Source of the DNA: Odiellus spinosus
Taxonomy: Eukaryota; Arthropoda; Arachnida; Opiliones; Phalangiidae
DNA: 64,000 nucleotides
Assembly: GCA_963920705.1 (NCBI GenBank)
Contig: OY987232.1
Coordinates: 12,773,726 to 12,837,725, forward strand
Direction: 5' to 3'
Part shown: piece after piece, positions 11,419 through 21,249 of the stretch
How the letters are laid out: each line of letters begins with the position of its first letter
Position numbering within the stretch: the first letter of the stretch is position 1
Position numbers and translations under genes: made by a program
Notes under the pieces: generated by a model
What the model was told of the DNA's origin: nothing
Databases searched by the model: none
The model's input: the letters and a program-made list of their open reading frames with translations, nothing else

Positions 11419-13248
11419 TTCATTATTGAGTTATAAATTTTGACCACCAACCTCATAAATAAATGGAATTTGATTATCATTTTCGGAGAGATGGTTAAAA
11501 TCTAATATAAAAATCAAAACTTCACACGTAACTTGGCGTCCCAACTCTTGTTTAGAACAAACTTTTATTTCTCGTTATCAGATATTGCGCAGATAATTTA
11601 ACAGATAAAAACTGTTTACTCGACCATTTGTCTATTCAACTCATTTTAATATCCGAAGTATCTGTCCAAAGATTCCATTTTTTTAAACAGATATCTACGG
11701 TTGATTTATTTTTGCGATTAAAAGCACAATTACTTGACAATAGTTTTAATCTATTCTTTAAGCGACTATTCATTTAAATGAGCGTTTCTCGGTTGGCTGG
11801 CAGATCGAAAGCGAAGTTAAAAACACAAAATATGTAAATAGCTCTCCTTCAGATCAATGTTAGTTTATATCTGGCCCTGGTTGTATGGTCCCACTACTTG
11901 CTAGGCATAATTAACCGGTAATTTTGCGATTATTTACCATTAATCCTAAATGTTTTGTTCATTTTAACGTTTCATAATTTAATATATTATCTTTTAAAAC
12001 AATAATCTAAAAAACAACACCGTTAATGTTTTTGGAAAAAGGCTCGAAGATAAGATGTTTGAGTATATGTCACTTTGAATTATTGTGAACCATACGATGG
12101 TGGTCATCGAGTATTCGGACTTAAAGAAATTGCTATCTCGAATATTTTTGAAATTCTTGGAAAATATTACGCAAATATTTGTTAAAAACAATGTATTTTT
12201 TTTGTTACGTGCACCATTAAAATAATTCAAAAACCGAATAAGCGAGCAATTTTGAATAATTGATAAATTTCTGGGTAATCAAATTTTAAATGGCTTGATG
12301 CGGTTATATTAATACCAAGTTATTCTTTATTGATAAATTTAAGTAGTTGTTTCATCGAAAATGAGGTACGATTATTATCAATTAATGAGGTTGTTTCTTA
12401 ATTTTTGCTCCGTTTTATCAAACGGCGAGCGCTAGTAGTCGGCAAAAATATAGAAAGGGGAGCCCCATCATCGGGAAAAAATATCCATAGGGAGGGAAAA
12501 CATTGTCACTAAAATCATATGGAAGAGTTCAAGTCACTGAAACGTAACAGGGGTGGTAGACACGTTTATCGTTTCGCTAGCTCCATATTGTAGGGCTTAA
12601 AAATTACAATTGACGTATACGCAACTTCTAAATTAATGTACAGAAGGGCCTCGGCACAAAACCTCTCGTAAAAAAGGGGTTATCTCTATATACCATGTTG
12701 TTTTCTTTGTAAAAACAATTTCTACTATATCTCAACAACGGTAAATAATAAGTTTAATATTACTGGTCTGCTTTTAGTAATAGCAGCAGCTTTTTCAAAT
12801 TTTCTACCCCAAACATTAAAAAAACCAATAACCAAGTTCCAAAAATATGGAAAAATACATGGAACATGTGAAATTAAGAATGAAATGATCCTACCTGAAG
12901 TTGTCATTTTCCGGTCGAGATTTTCAGAATTCCGGTTAAGTTTCGAGCACATTTCCAGGGATGAATAAAAATTTCCATTCACATCCTTCAAAATCGTTCG
13001 TCTCGAAAGGATTATTACACCGTAACACCCAAACGTTGGGAAGCTAAGAGTTTTGGCATCCGGACACATACGCCAGTCCCGTGGCAGGAGCAGACGTTGA
13101 CTAAGTCATTATTGAAGCCGCCCTTGTCAAAGGCTTAGCGACACAAAAGGCCTAGACGAGGCATGTACCGGTACTCGACAAAATCATAACACCGCGCATA
13201 AAATCCAAGGCGAAGAGTCCATTAGCACGGTACTAATAACACTAGTAC
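11419..13248. other. Intergenic DNA between IR-1 and the IR-2 cassette
   Basis: No coding exon is supported. Positions about 11,890-12,010 match the cassette DNA at 1,680-1,780 and 27,520-27,610. Positions about 12,140-12,260 match 27,720-27,840 and 40,310-40,440 (AATTCTTGGAAAATATTACG, AATGTATTTTTTTTGTTA). Small open frames on either strand here have no recognisable domain and no homologue in the other cassettes. Confidence 0.4.
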
Positions 13249-14555
13249 CAGAAGTTAATAATTATATCAAGAAGTGTACTACTTCATTGAATTTTCAACT
13301 TTCACCATGTATTCCATGTAATTTCTTGAGCAGACGAAAGCAATTTTTGCATTGACCAATGAGAGAGAGGAAATGTTGAAAATAGTTCTTTAAGATCACG
13401 TGGGGCGCCCGTCATAATCGCGCGTCACAGTCTCACAGATGCGATAGTAAACAAGTAAAATGGCGCCCGCGCGTCACCCGAGACTGAAGGTTTTACGATT
13501 ACCGGATATAAACAATTATATTTTTGTAATCCTACATAAATAATCGAATTTTAGTCGCAAATTGCATTGTAACCTTTCTCAGTTTCACATTATAAGTTTT
13601 AAATTCAATTTAGTATCACGTATTTGTTAGTCCAAAGTCTTTAAGCTCGATTTGGCCTAAGCCTTGGTTAGTTCAGTTGGTGGAAACTTGGATAGTAAAC
13701 TATCGCTCAAGACTCCGACGCCGCTCATTATGCCCCGGCTCCCGGCCCGGCGCTCCGTTCAACAATATTTTTGGCGCCGGTATGAAAAAAACTCGGCGAG
13801 GCGCGGCCGCCGGTATGGAAAAAACTCGGAGAGGCGCGGCCGCCGGTATGGAAAAAACTCGGCGAGCCGCAACCGAAACACGGTCATGCCGCTGCCGGGT
13901 TTTTTTCATGGCGTCTGAGTCTATATCTCTCGCAACTTGATCCATTAACCGTTACTTAAATAAACCGAGCTCAAATTTAAAATGCGGCTCACCTTCTGTC
14001 TCTGCCAAAACAACAATATACAGTGTGATCTTTATTTAAAACCTTCAGTAACAAAACAAATTCAGCGTGACAACTGTGATTTTATGTTTAACGCATCGAA
14101 TCAAACAAATGCGGTAATTATTAAAAATATAATTGACACTAATGATTCATCTACTGATTTTATTTTTGCAAAAATAATCTACTTAATTAATTAAATTTAT
14201 CGAAAATATGATGCCTTTGCCTAGTTTTGATATTACTAACTAAATATCTTGGCCAAAATAATCAGCGACGTAAGAAACATAACATACCTAGGGCTAGGGG
14301 CTACCAACAATATACAAGAGCAGACAAATCATCTGCCTTCAGAACCTGGGAAATTTGGTTTTAGAGGAACTATGCTTTTTGGCTCCGCGCCACAGTCTCT
14401 CTATGTACCTTGTAAAGCGGTCAGCCAAGTCACGTGGGGCCTTACAGGCGCGTTACCAAATTTTTTATATCCGCGCGAGGGGGGAAAGCAACGTAAATTA
14501 CATGGCGCACCAAAATTCTAAGTAGTACACTTCTTGATATAATTATTAACTTCTG
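13249..14555. mobile_element. 1.3-kb inverted-repeat transposon, 7-bp TSD CTAGTAC
   Basis: Terminal inverted repeats of about 35 bp start CAGAAGTTAATAATTATATC. The perfect 7-bp duplication CTAGTAC lies at 13,242-13,248 and 14,556-14,562. The interior has three 33-bp repeats (13,779-13,869; GGTATGGAAAAAACTCGG plus GC-rich tail), which create three overlapping spurious frames. No transposase was recognised. Same terminal class (CAGAAG..CTTCTG, 7-bp TSD) as 6,668-7,001. Confidence 0.82.
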
Positions 14556-14739
14556 CTAGTACCAAGAACGTTTTCGCCGTAGTCGAACCGCGAAATAAGA
14601 AGCAGGCAGCAAAACCGTATATCAACACTGGGCCCGCGTGAAATTAGCGACTTTCCACTTCAAACATCACGGCTCCAAATGAATTTCATTTCCAGCTGTT
14701 GACAAAAAATATACCATTTTTTTTTTAATTTACAAAGCT

Positions 14740-15540
14740 AAAAAACAAACATCAATGGGAGAATGCAACCTAACAAGTGATTTTTTTATCGATACCTTAT
14801 CGTTTAAATCGGCCTAATCCACCGGTACCAACCTTTGCGGGGATATAACGATATAACACCCAATGCCTACGGAATTTTTCCAATTTCAACAACTTCCCAC
14901 AATTAAAAATGCGTAATTACAACCACATGAAGATAGTTTCTCCACTGTCTGACGTAACTGAATTCCTCTATTAAAATTTTTAAGATTAAGCTTCGATCTA
15001 AAAGCATTTTTTTTACCTCATTTTAAGATTTTAACTTCATTGTTTTGTTTATTTCAAACTTCTAAATTTATTTAATTTTATTTGTATCGTACTTTTATAT
15101 TCATATATTCTTTAATTTATTTCGCTCTCCCAAATAATCTCCGAAATTTCATTCACGCCATTAGCCTTAATTTTAAAATCTCATTTTAATTTAATTTAGA
15201 TATATTTAAACTTAATAGTTCCTTCGCCATATTCCATATAAATTTTTAAATTGCCCAAACTACTTTAGAGACTCGCACTTTTCACGTGCTGTTATGGTCT
15301 TAGGGCCCTACTCTATTCAAAGGTCAATTAAATGAAAATATAGAGCAGGGTAACCACATCTCCCAAGTGTCTTCTGATCGTGGTACAATTCCGTTAATTT
15401 TATTCTTACGATTAATTTTGTACTTAACATAAAAGTAGTTGTTGCAGTTTGACAACTTTCATAAGTACATGTCCCTTATCAAGCCATTATTAAACCATGA
15501 GATGTAAAGGAAATATTTAATCGGCGCACTTGACTTCATA
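14740..15540. other. Intergenic DNA with a solo transposon end and one satellite unit
   Basis: At about 14,758-14,830 lies a single end of the TTAA-type family (GGGAGAATGCAACCTAAC... TTTTATCGATACCTTATCG). At about 15,493-15,535 lies one isolated unit of the 39-bp satellite that is expanded behind IR-2, IR-3 and IR-4 (CATGAGATGTAAAGGAAATA). No gene is seen. Confidence 0.55.
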
Positions 15541-15575
15541 ATTTGCAGTTAATGCTTTACAGGGTTCTTCACTAC

Positions 15576-15891
15576 CAAGAATCCATTCAGGTTTCATAAG
15601 AATATGGGAGGGCCGCGATTCAATAACCATCCTCCCAAACTTTGTAGCAAAAGTTCGTCCGCTTCGAATCGATTTTTCAAGTAAATCGCTCCTGACATCT
15701 ATTATTAACCCGCGCCACTAACGACCTTCACATAATATTTTGGGTAATAAAAATGGAGCCGACCGAAAAATGATCTAAGCGTACAAATGTTGCGAAAATT
15801 GCGGAGGAACTTTTGTTACAGAGTTTGGGAGGATGGTACCAGAGGCTAAAGCTATGCTCCCATATTCTTATGGAACCTGAATGGATTCTTG
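15576..15891. mobile_element. Inverted-repeat transposon, 7-bp TSD TCACTAC
   Basis: Ends are CAAGAATCCATTCAGG and the complement, with inverted repeats of roughly 35 bp. The duplication TCACTAC is at 15,569-15,575 and 15,892-15,898. The paralogous DNA near 28,008-28,020 reads GGTTCTTCGCTACTATAAGATG with no insertion. It therefore serves as an empty-site control that fixes both borders. Non-coding. Confidence 0.88.
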
Positions 15892-17251
15892 TCACTACTA
15901 TAAAATGTGTCTAGCTTACAAATGAATGTCGAAGCCTATCGATGACTTGGTTAATTAACGTTGCTTCATTATCTTAAAATATTAAGTCATAAGGAACAAT
16001 AAATATGTCATTTTTACAGAACCACAGGAAATTCAAATTTAGAACTACTGAGAACGTTTCAAAATATATTACTACACTTAGAAATTTACAGGAAAATAGG
16101 TCAATTTAAGGTGAACTTAGTATTAGAAACGTGCTACCCAAAAATTGTATAATTTTAGTATGTCAAAATTACCTTCCCAAGCCCAAGTTTTTTGCACCAA
16201 AAGTGGACCAACTTAAATCTGCTTAATTATGATTCTTTCGTATATATTAATGCTTCGTTTTCTCATCATATTGGCTGCATACGTTTATAATGCAATACCA
16301 AAAAGAAAATGGAAGGGAACACGCCATCGTAGCCCTTTCGTTTAATTAAAGGGAAACAAGAATATTTAAGGCGGTAACTCACCAAAAAAAAGGGTCATTC
16401 GCGGTTTTCACTTGAATTTCAATTAAAATCTTCTTTTGTTCGTGACGTAATTTTGATAATTATAACGCGAAAGATTAGCGAATCTTGTTTAAAATTAACT
16501 TTATCGAAATTTTATCCTTTCCGTTCCTACTATCCCACGTTCTAATATCGCTAGATTCTATAACTTCCGACTTCCCTTGAAATGAACGATATCGAAATAG
16601 TGACACGATTCATTTTCCATTTGATTTGAAGCTTTTTACTGGCGAATACATACATCATATAAATATTAAAGACATCATGTATCCAACTTTTGGAAATTTG
16701 AATAACCAAAACATTTGTACAATAATAAAACATTAATACAGCCTTTTTTTAATATTACTAATGAAGAATGGTGTATAATTTTACCATCTACAGTAAATAC
16801 ACAACTTTCCCAGTGTTTAAAAGTTCCAAATCAAATGGAAAAGAACCTCGTCACACCAACGTGATAGTTACATTCAAAGAAAGGTGAAAAAAAAAAAAAT
16901 AAATAAATAAATAAAAAAAAATGAAGTTTATTCCCGATTGTTAAAATAACTCGAAAAGTACGAAGTCACAAATAGCTAGCTCTGCCAATCAGCAGAACTA
17001 TAAATTAATCTGCTGATCGCCAGAACTAATACTAGTATTTTTTTAAACGTATTCTATATTATAGGCATTAATTAGTTTCTCACTGGTTCTCAATTTGATA
17101 ATACTCTTTCCTCTAGGTACGCTAGCTTTCAAAAATCTTACGAAAGAAAAATGATATTCAGTGGTTATTTGAAAACTACCAATTTTAGTTTTTACTGACA
17201 AGCTCGTGATAACAATCACTTAAGATCTTCGCAGTTGATTTCTTGCTAAAG

Positions 17252-17259
17252 TATATAAG
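17252..17259 (+). promoter_or_regulatory. TATA-like box (TATATAAG) upstream of IR-2
   Basis: The context GCTAAAGTATATAAGAGAG is conserved at the same relative place in the IR-3 and IR-4 cassettes, about 360 bp before exon Z or its relic. Assignment as a core promoter is inference from sequence and conservation only. Confidence 0.4.
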
Positions 17260-17621
17260 AGAGTGTTGGAGAACCTCAAATTGTACCCCTCAGTTTTATA
17301 TCTTTGATTAGATTAGATCGTGACATATTTTATCTCGATTTGACTCTCCCTTCAAATTCATCCGACTCTTTTCGTGTACATATTAAAGCCGCAATTAATC
17401 TTTGTAATACAAAGCTGTCATAATTAGGCGTATGTTATATCGTGAAAAAATATCTAGAAGTATAAGTATATTATATAAACCTTTCATAAGAAAAGAATAA
17501 AATGAATATATTATCTTTCATTACTCGGATGATTCCGTGATCCTTATTTCAAATTGCAAACTAAACAGAAGAGGCTCTTCGCGACATTTCACTCCTGGCA
17601 ACGATATTTTAAACGAGCTCA

Positions 17622-17668
17622 GAAGTTAAAATGGCTATTCAATAAGAAAAATATGATTTTAAATACAC
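17622..17668 (+). pseudogene. Decayed copy of exon Z in the IR-2 cassette
   Basis: This is the orthologous position of exon Z of IR-3 and IR-4 (AAGTTAAAATGGCTATTCAA...). Here CAACAA is CAATAA, giving an in-frame TAA after only seven codons. The donor GTAAGT is intact. An open exon-Z-like copy lies 1.1 kb downstream at 18,753-18,799. Confidence 0.55.
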
Positions 17669-17955
17669 AGTAAGTTAAAAACGTTACAATGTTGACAAAA
17701 AACGTGGGAACTTTATTACTTGGGGCGCGAACTTAACTAGTAAATTAATTTTTAATGAGTATAAGGTCAAAAATCTTTAAACCTTTTGTGAAGTTAAATC
17801 TGTGAATTATTTATTTTGAAAAGAAAGCAGATAAAAGCCCATAAAAAAGCCACATTCAGAGAGGTTAATTAAAGGTAGAATAGTCTGCATTATCCCTTTT
17901 AAGTGAGGCCATGGACTAATTATATCAAAAATGTCTTTGTGAACAAAGACCCAGA

Positions 17956-18075
17956 AGGACATGTTATGATTTCGGATGGCTGAAGTGACAGATATAATAT
18001 CAAAAATGTCTTTGTGAACAAAGACCCAGAAAGATCTGTTATGATTTCAGATGGCTGAAGGGACAGATATGTTAA
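17956..18075. repeat. Tandem duplication of about 75 bp
   Basis: The segment ATATCAAAAATGTCTTTGTG... ending GGCTGAAG(T/G)GACAGAT occurs twice in direct order (about 17,923-17,993 and 17,998-18,070), with a few substitutions. It is non-coding and lies between the two exon-Z copies of the IR-2 cassette. Confidence 0.8.
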
Positions 18076-18377
18076 ATTTTCTTCTAAAACGTAAAATTTA
18101 ATTATAATCGCAAAGTGACAGGATTTAGAGTCTAATTTCAAAACAACAGATTTTATTCACTCGCAAATATTTAAGAAAAAACATAATAGACGATTTTCTC
18201 CCATTCACCCTTCGCGTCATTTCACTCGTGTCATAAAGAAACTACGCATTTGAAAGTCGTAGGAGCAAGCTCCCTTAAACCTTTGGGTGGCTCATAACTG
18301 AGACTAGGGGGTATCGTCCCAATTGATCGACTTTTAAGTGATCGAAACCAGTTTTTTGGATTAAATGATCGAAATAT

Positions 18378-18401
18378 TTAGGTTAGGTTAGGTTAGGTTA
18401 G
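18378..18401. repeat. Short interstitial TTAGG run
   Basis: Nearly five units of TTAGG, the common arthropod telomere repeat, lie inside a small imperfect inverted repeat with GATCGA words (about 18,320-18,470). Shorter runs occur near 19,978, 41,950 (complement) and 59,650. Confidence 0.7.
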
Positions 18402-18752
18402 TTTTTTAACTCAATCGATCATATGAAATTCGATCATTTCGACCCAAATCGACTAGGGCTCGACGTTTGTTAATTTAATCTTAAATATTTTGTTAATTTA
18501 AATAGTTTCATAGTTTTAAACATTTTCTTTAAAAACAATTATATCTAAAAAAAAAAAAAAAAAAAAAAAAAAATCAAACCGTTTTCATTTCAAAATAATC
18601 GAAAATGATTATTATCTCTTAATGGTGTTGTTGTTTTTTATTTTTTTTTATATCCAAACGCCGAGGCCAAAAAGAGCCAACCTCATTTGCGGGTCAAATT
18701 GTCTAACAGAGAAAATGTTTTTAAATAATTTTTACAGGGCTAAGGGTTGCAG

Positions 18753-18799
18753 AAGTCAAAATGTCTATTCAACAAGGAAAATATGTTTTCAAATATGTT
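18753..18799 (+). CDS. Candidate exon Z (start of S1) of IR-2
   Basis: A 47-bp exon between GCAG and the donor GTGAGT, encoding VKMSIQQGKYVFKYV. It joins exon A in phase 0. With an earlier acceptor (ACAG, start 18,738) it would begin LRVAEV, resembling the first strand of IR S1 domains. The same 47-bp length and phase are found in IR-3, IR-4 and IR-5. What precedes it is not resolved. Confidence 0.5.
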
Positions 18800-18844
18800 G
18801 TGAGTTAAAAGCGTTGCATGTTGACAACTCAACGATTTGCGTCC

Positions 18845-19038
18845 GCTTGCGCAGTTTCCCACTTGCGCAGTTTGCCATTCGAGCTGTCCACAAGAGGGAC
18901 AGGCTAGTTCGAGTGATTAACTAACATAACATAACTTGCAAATGAGCACTGCGCAAATGGAAAAAGCGCAAATGGAAACTGCGGAAATGGAAACTTGCGC
19001 AAATGAAAAACTGCGCTTGTGGGAACTGCGCAACGACT
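18845..19038. repeat. Foldback built of GCGCAGTTTCCCA words
   Basis: The left half repeats TTGCGCAGTTTCCCA and similar words. The right half repeats the complementary GCGCAAATGGAAACTGCG words. The whole can fold back imperfectly. It lies in the Z-A intron of IR-2, where the other cassettes have ordinary sequence. Probably a small foldback transposon. No target duplication was found. Confidence 0.6.
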
Positions 19039-19440
19039 CAGCTAGTAATTTCAATTTATTCCTTTAAATCTGCGAATTATTTACTTTGAACAGCAGAGTC
19101 AATAAAAAAAGCCACTTTCAGAGAGGTTAATATACTAGTAGAAGTGTCTGCATTATCCCTTTTAAGTTAGGCTATCACTGATTTATCTCCAAACTTAAAT
19201 TGAGCGGGCCTAATTTTTTTTAGAAAGATCGTTAGAAAACGATTCAAAATATATACTATATACTTTAGAAACAATTACAGCGACAGTGAAAATACATATT
19301 TTATAATCGCCATTTTCCCAAATTTCAAAAATTACCCCATATGTCATCAGATATATGATGACGTGGTTATTACAGAGCTTAGAGTTGACAGCTTTCTCGC
19401 AGCGTTTTTCGTAAAAGTACTTAATCCAGAAAGTCCCTTG

Positions 19441-20777
19441 GGAGATGCAACCTAACAACAAGTGATTTTTTATCGATTCCTTATTGTTTAAATAGGCCTA
19501 ATCCACTATTTAAAAAATTTACGAACAAATATTAAACTAGAAATAAATTTAAAACTTACCGGTAAAATAGGCTTAGCGGGATCCTGATTTCCTCGCGTAT
19601 AAGGTCTAGTGGTGATCTCGCGTGAACGGAGTGTATGTAAAAGAGCAATCCTCAAAACAGCGTTTGTCATTTGAGCGGTGACCAAAACCGCAGTTTGCCA
19701 TAAGAGCAATTCCCAATTGGTCTTTTCCTAATACGGCGGATTATCAGTTGAGCAGTTTTTTACTTCAGCGGTTCCCAATTAGATGTGTCTGTAAAAGAGC
19801 AATCCTCAAAAAAGCGGTTGTCAATTGAGCGGTGACCCAAAACCGCAATTTCGCATAAACGCAATTCCCGACTGGGCTTTTCCTAATGCGGCGGGTTATC
19901 AGTTAAGTTTTTTACTTGAGCCGTTTCCCAGTTGCGAGTGTATGTAAAAGAGCAAATCCCAAATGGGTTAAGTTAGGTTAGGTTAGATTAAGTTAAGTTT
20001 AAGCATATGGGGGTCGGCCTGCCTTTTGCCTATAGGAGAAACACTGAAATTATAGGTAAGTATAGGTTTGAAATATGAAGCTATATTTAAAGGGTGTTAA
20101 CCGCCTAATATCTCATTTTAAAACTAAACAGATTGAAGATGACATTTGAACCCAGTTCCTTAAACGTTTTCACTTATTTTTTATAGTTTTAGAGCACCAT
20201 CCCCAATAAATATTCATTTAACTCTTGTAGTTTTTAAGTAACACATATATATTAAAAATATACAGTCGAGAATGTCTCGGAAACCGCCCTTTTGAGGCAC
20301 TGCTATTTTAGGAAACGCTGTTTTGAGAACCGCTATGTTAAAACGCCGCTGTTTTGAGAACCACTATGTTGAGACGCCGCTGTTTTGGGATGTCGCTGTT
20401 TTGGGAACTGCTGTTTTGAGAACCGCTCATTTGAGACGCCGCTGTTTTGGGATGCCGCTGTTTTGGGAACCGCTATTTTGAGAACCGCTATTTTGAGACG
20501 GCGCTGATTTAGGAACTGCTGTTTTGGTAATTGCTCTTTTGAAAACTGCTCAACTGGCAGTAGACCGCGTGAACGACGGGCCTTCGCTCACAGGTCGTAG
20601 ATCTTACACGGAAGCAATTTAGGATCTCCATGTATCCCGCTAAGCCTATTTTTCCGGGTAAGTTTTAAATTTATTTCTAGTTTAATATTTGTTTTGTAAA
20701 CATTTTATTGGTGAATTAGGCCCTATTTACACGATACGGAATCGATAAAAAAATCACTTATTAGATTGCATTCTCAC
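19441..20777. mobile_element. 1.3-kb TTAA-family-like element with long inverted termini
   Basis: The left end reads GGAGATGCAACCTAACAACA. The right end is the complement (TTAGATTGCATTCTC). The two ends are similar for about 125 bp, including TTATCGATTCCTTAT and AAATAAATTTAAAACTTACC. The interior has arrays of short words (GAACCGCTATTTTGAGACGC on the right, AGCGGTTGTCAATTGAGCGG on the left), again mutually complementary. Related termini occur at 14,758, 31,915-36,025 and 61,133-61,471. No transposase was recognised. Confidence 0.7.
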
Positions 20778-20798
20778 TTTAAGAATATTTGTTAATAC

Positions 20799-21115
20799 CA
20801 GAAATAGATGAACCGAAATTATCAACGAGAGCTTAGATTGGGAAATGCATTTTATTTGGAGTGAATGGGGAGGGTAAGCACTGGGGGAATGGGCTTCCTC
20901 GGCCTCAATGAAATACCGAGGAGGATCTTGGGAAACTGATCGCCCCACGTAGCGACGGCTGCAAAACAAGCCAGGTGGCGCATTCAACGTTTCTCGGCTA
21001 GGCGAAATTCCGCGGGGGAGGGGGCTACAACTGTCGTCTAAGAGAGGGGAAACGGAGAACTTGCCTGTGGCGTTAGAGGAATAGCTCGTTGATAATTTCG
21101 GTTCATCTATTTCTG
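20799..21115. mobile_element. Inverted-repeat transposon, 7-bp TSD TTAATAC
   Basis: Ends CAGAAATAGATGAACCGAAA and complement, about 31 bp inverted repeats. The duplication TTAATAC is at 20,792-20,798 and 21,116-21,122. It abuts the 19,441-20,777 element. Non-coding, in the Z-A intron of IR-2. Confidence 0.85.
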
Positions 21116-21249
21116 TTAATACCCGGCTGAATTATATTACAAACTAAAATAGCCACCAAGAGGTATTTCTTGGAAATTCCCTGGTTACAATAGGGCGTAT
21201 ATTCGGATGGTGAGGTGACTAGTAATCTTAGATAATTTTATTATTTCAG

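Larger units (their letters stand above)
15905..17850 (+). repeat. Duplicated upstream block of IR-2
   Basis: Near-identical over long stretches to 28,020-30,870 (IR-3) and, with interruptions, to about 40,530-41,630 plus 44,900-46,150 (IR-4). It contains a conserved TATA-like site and a decayed exon Z. Relative to IR-3 it lacks about 900 bp between the words CTAGATTCTATAACTTCCG and ACTTCCCTTGAAATG (position about 16,550-16,575). No complete open frame is conserved between copies, so most of it is presumably non-coding regulatory or intronic DNA. Confidence 0.75.

Noticed and set aside
13664-13760. A-box-like TTAGTTCAGTTGG hinting at a SINE
   Set aside because: No B box at the expected distance and the segment lies within a DNA transposon.
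14249-14521. 90-codon frame inside the 1.3-kb transposon
   Set aside because: No recognisable domain. It lies at one end of a non-autonomous inverted-repeat element and contains no transposase motif.
18622-18924. 100-codon frame starting with a signal-peptide-like MVLLFFIFFYI
   Set aside because: It runs over exon Z of IR-2 in a different frame. No splice arrangement I could find joins the hydrophobic start to exon Z in phase, and no homologue exists in the other cassettes.
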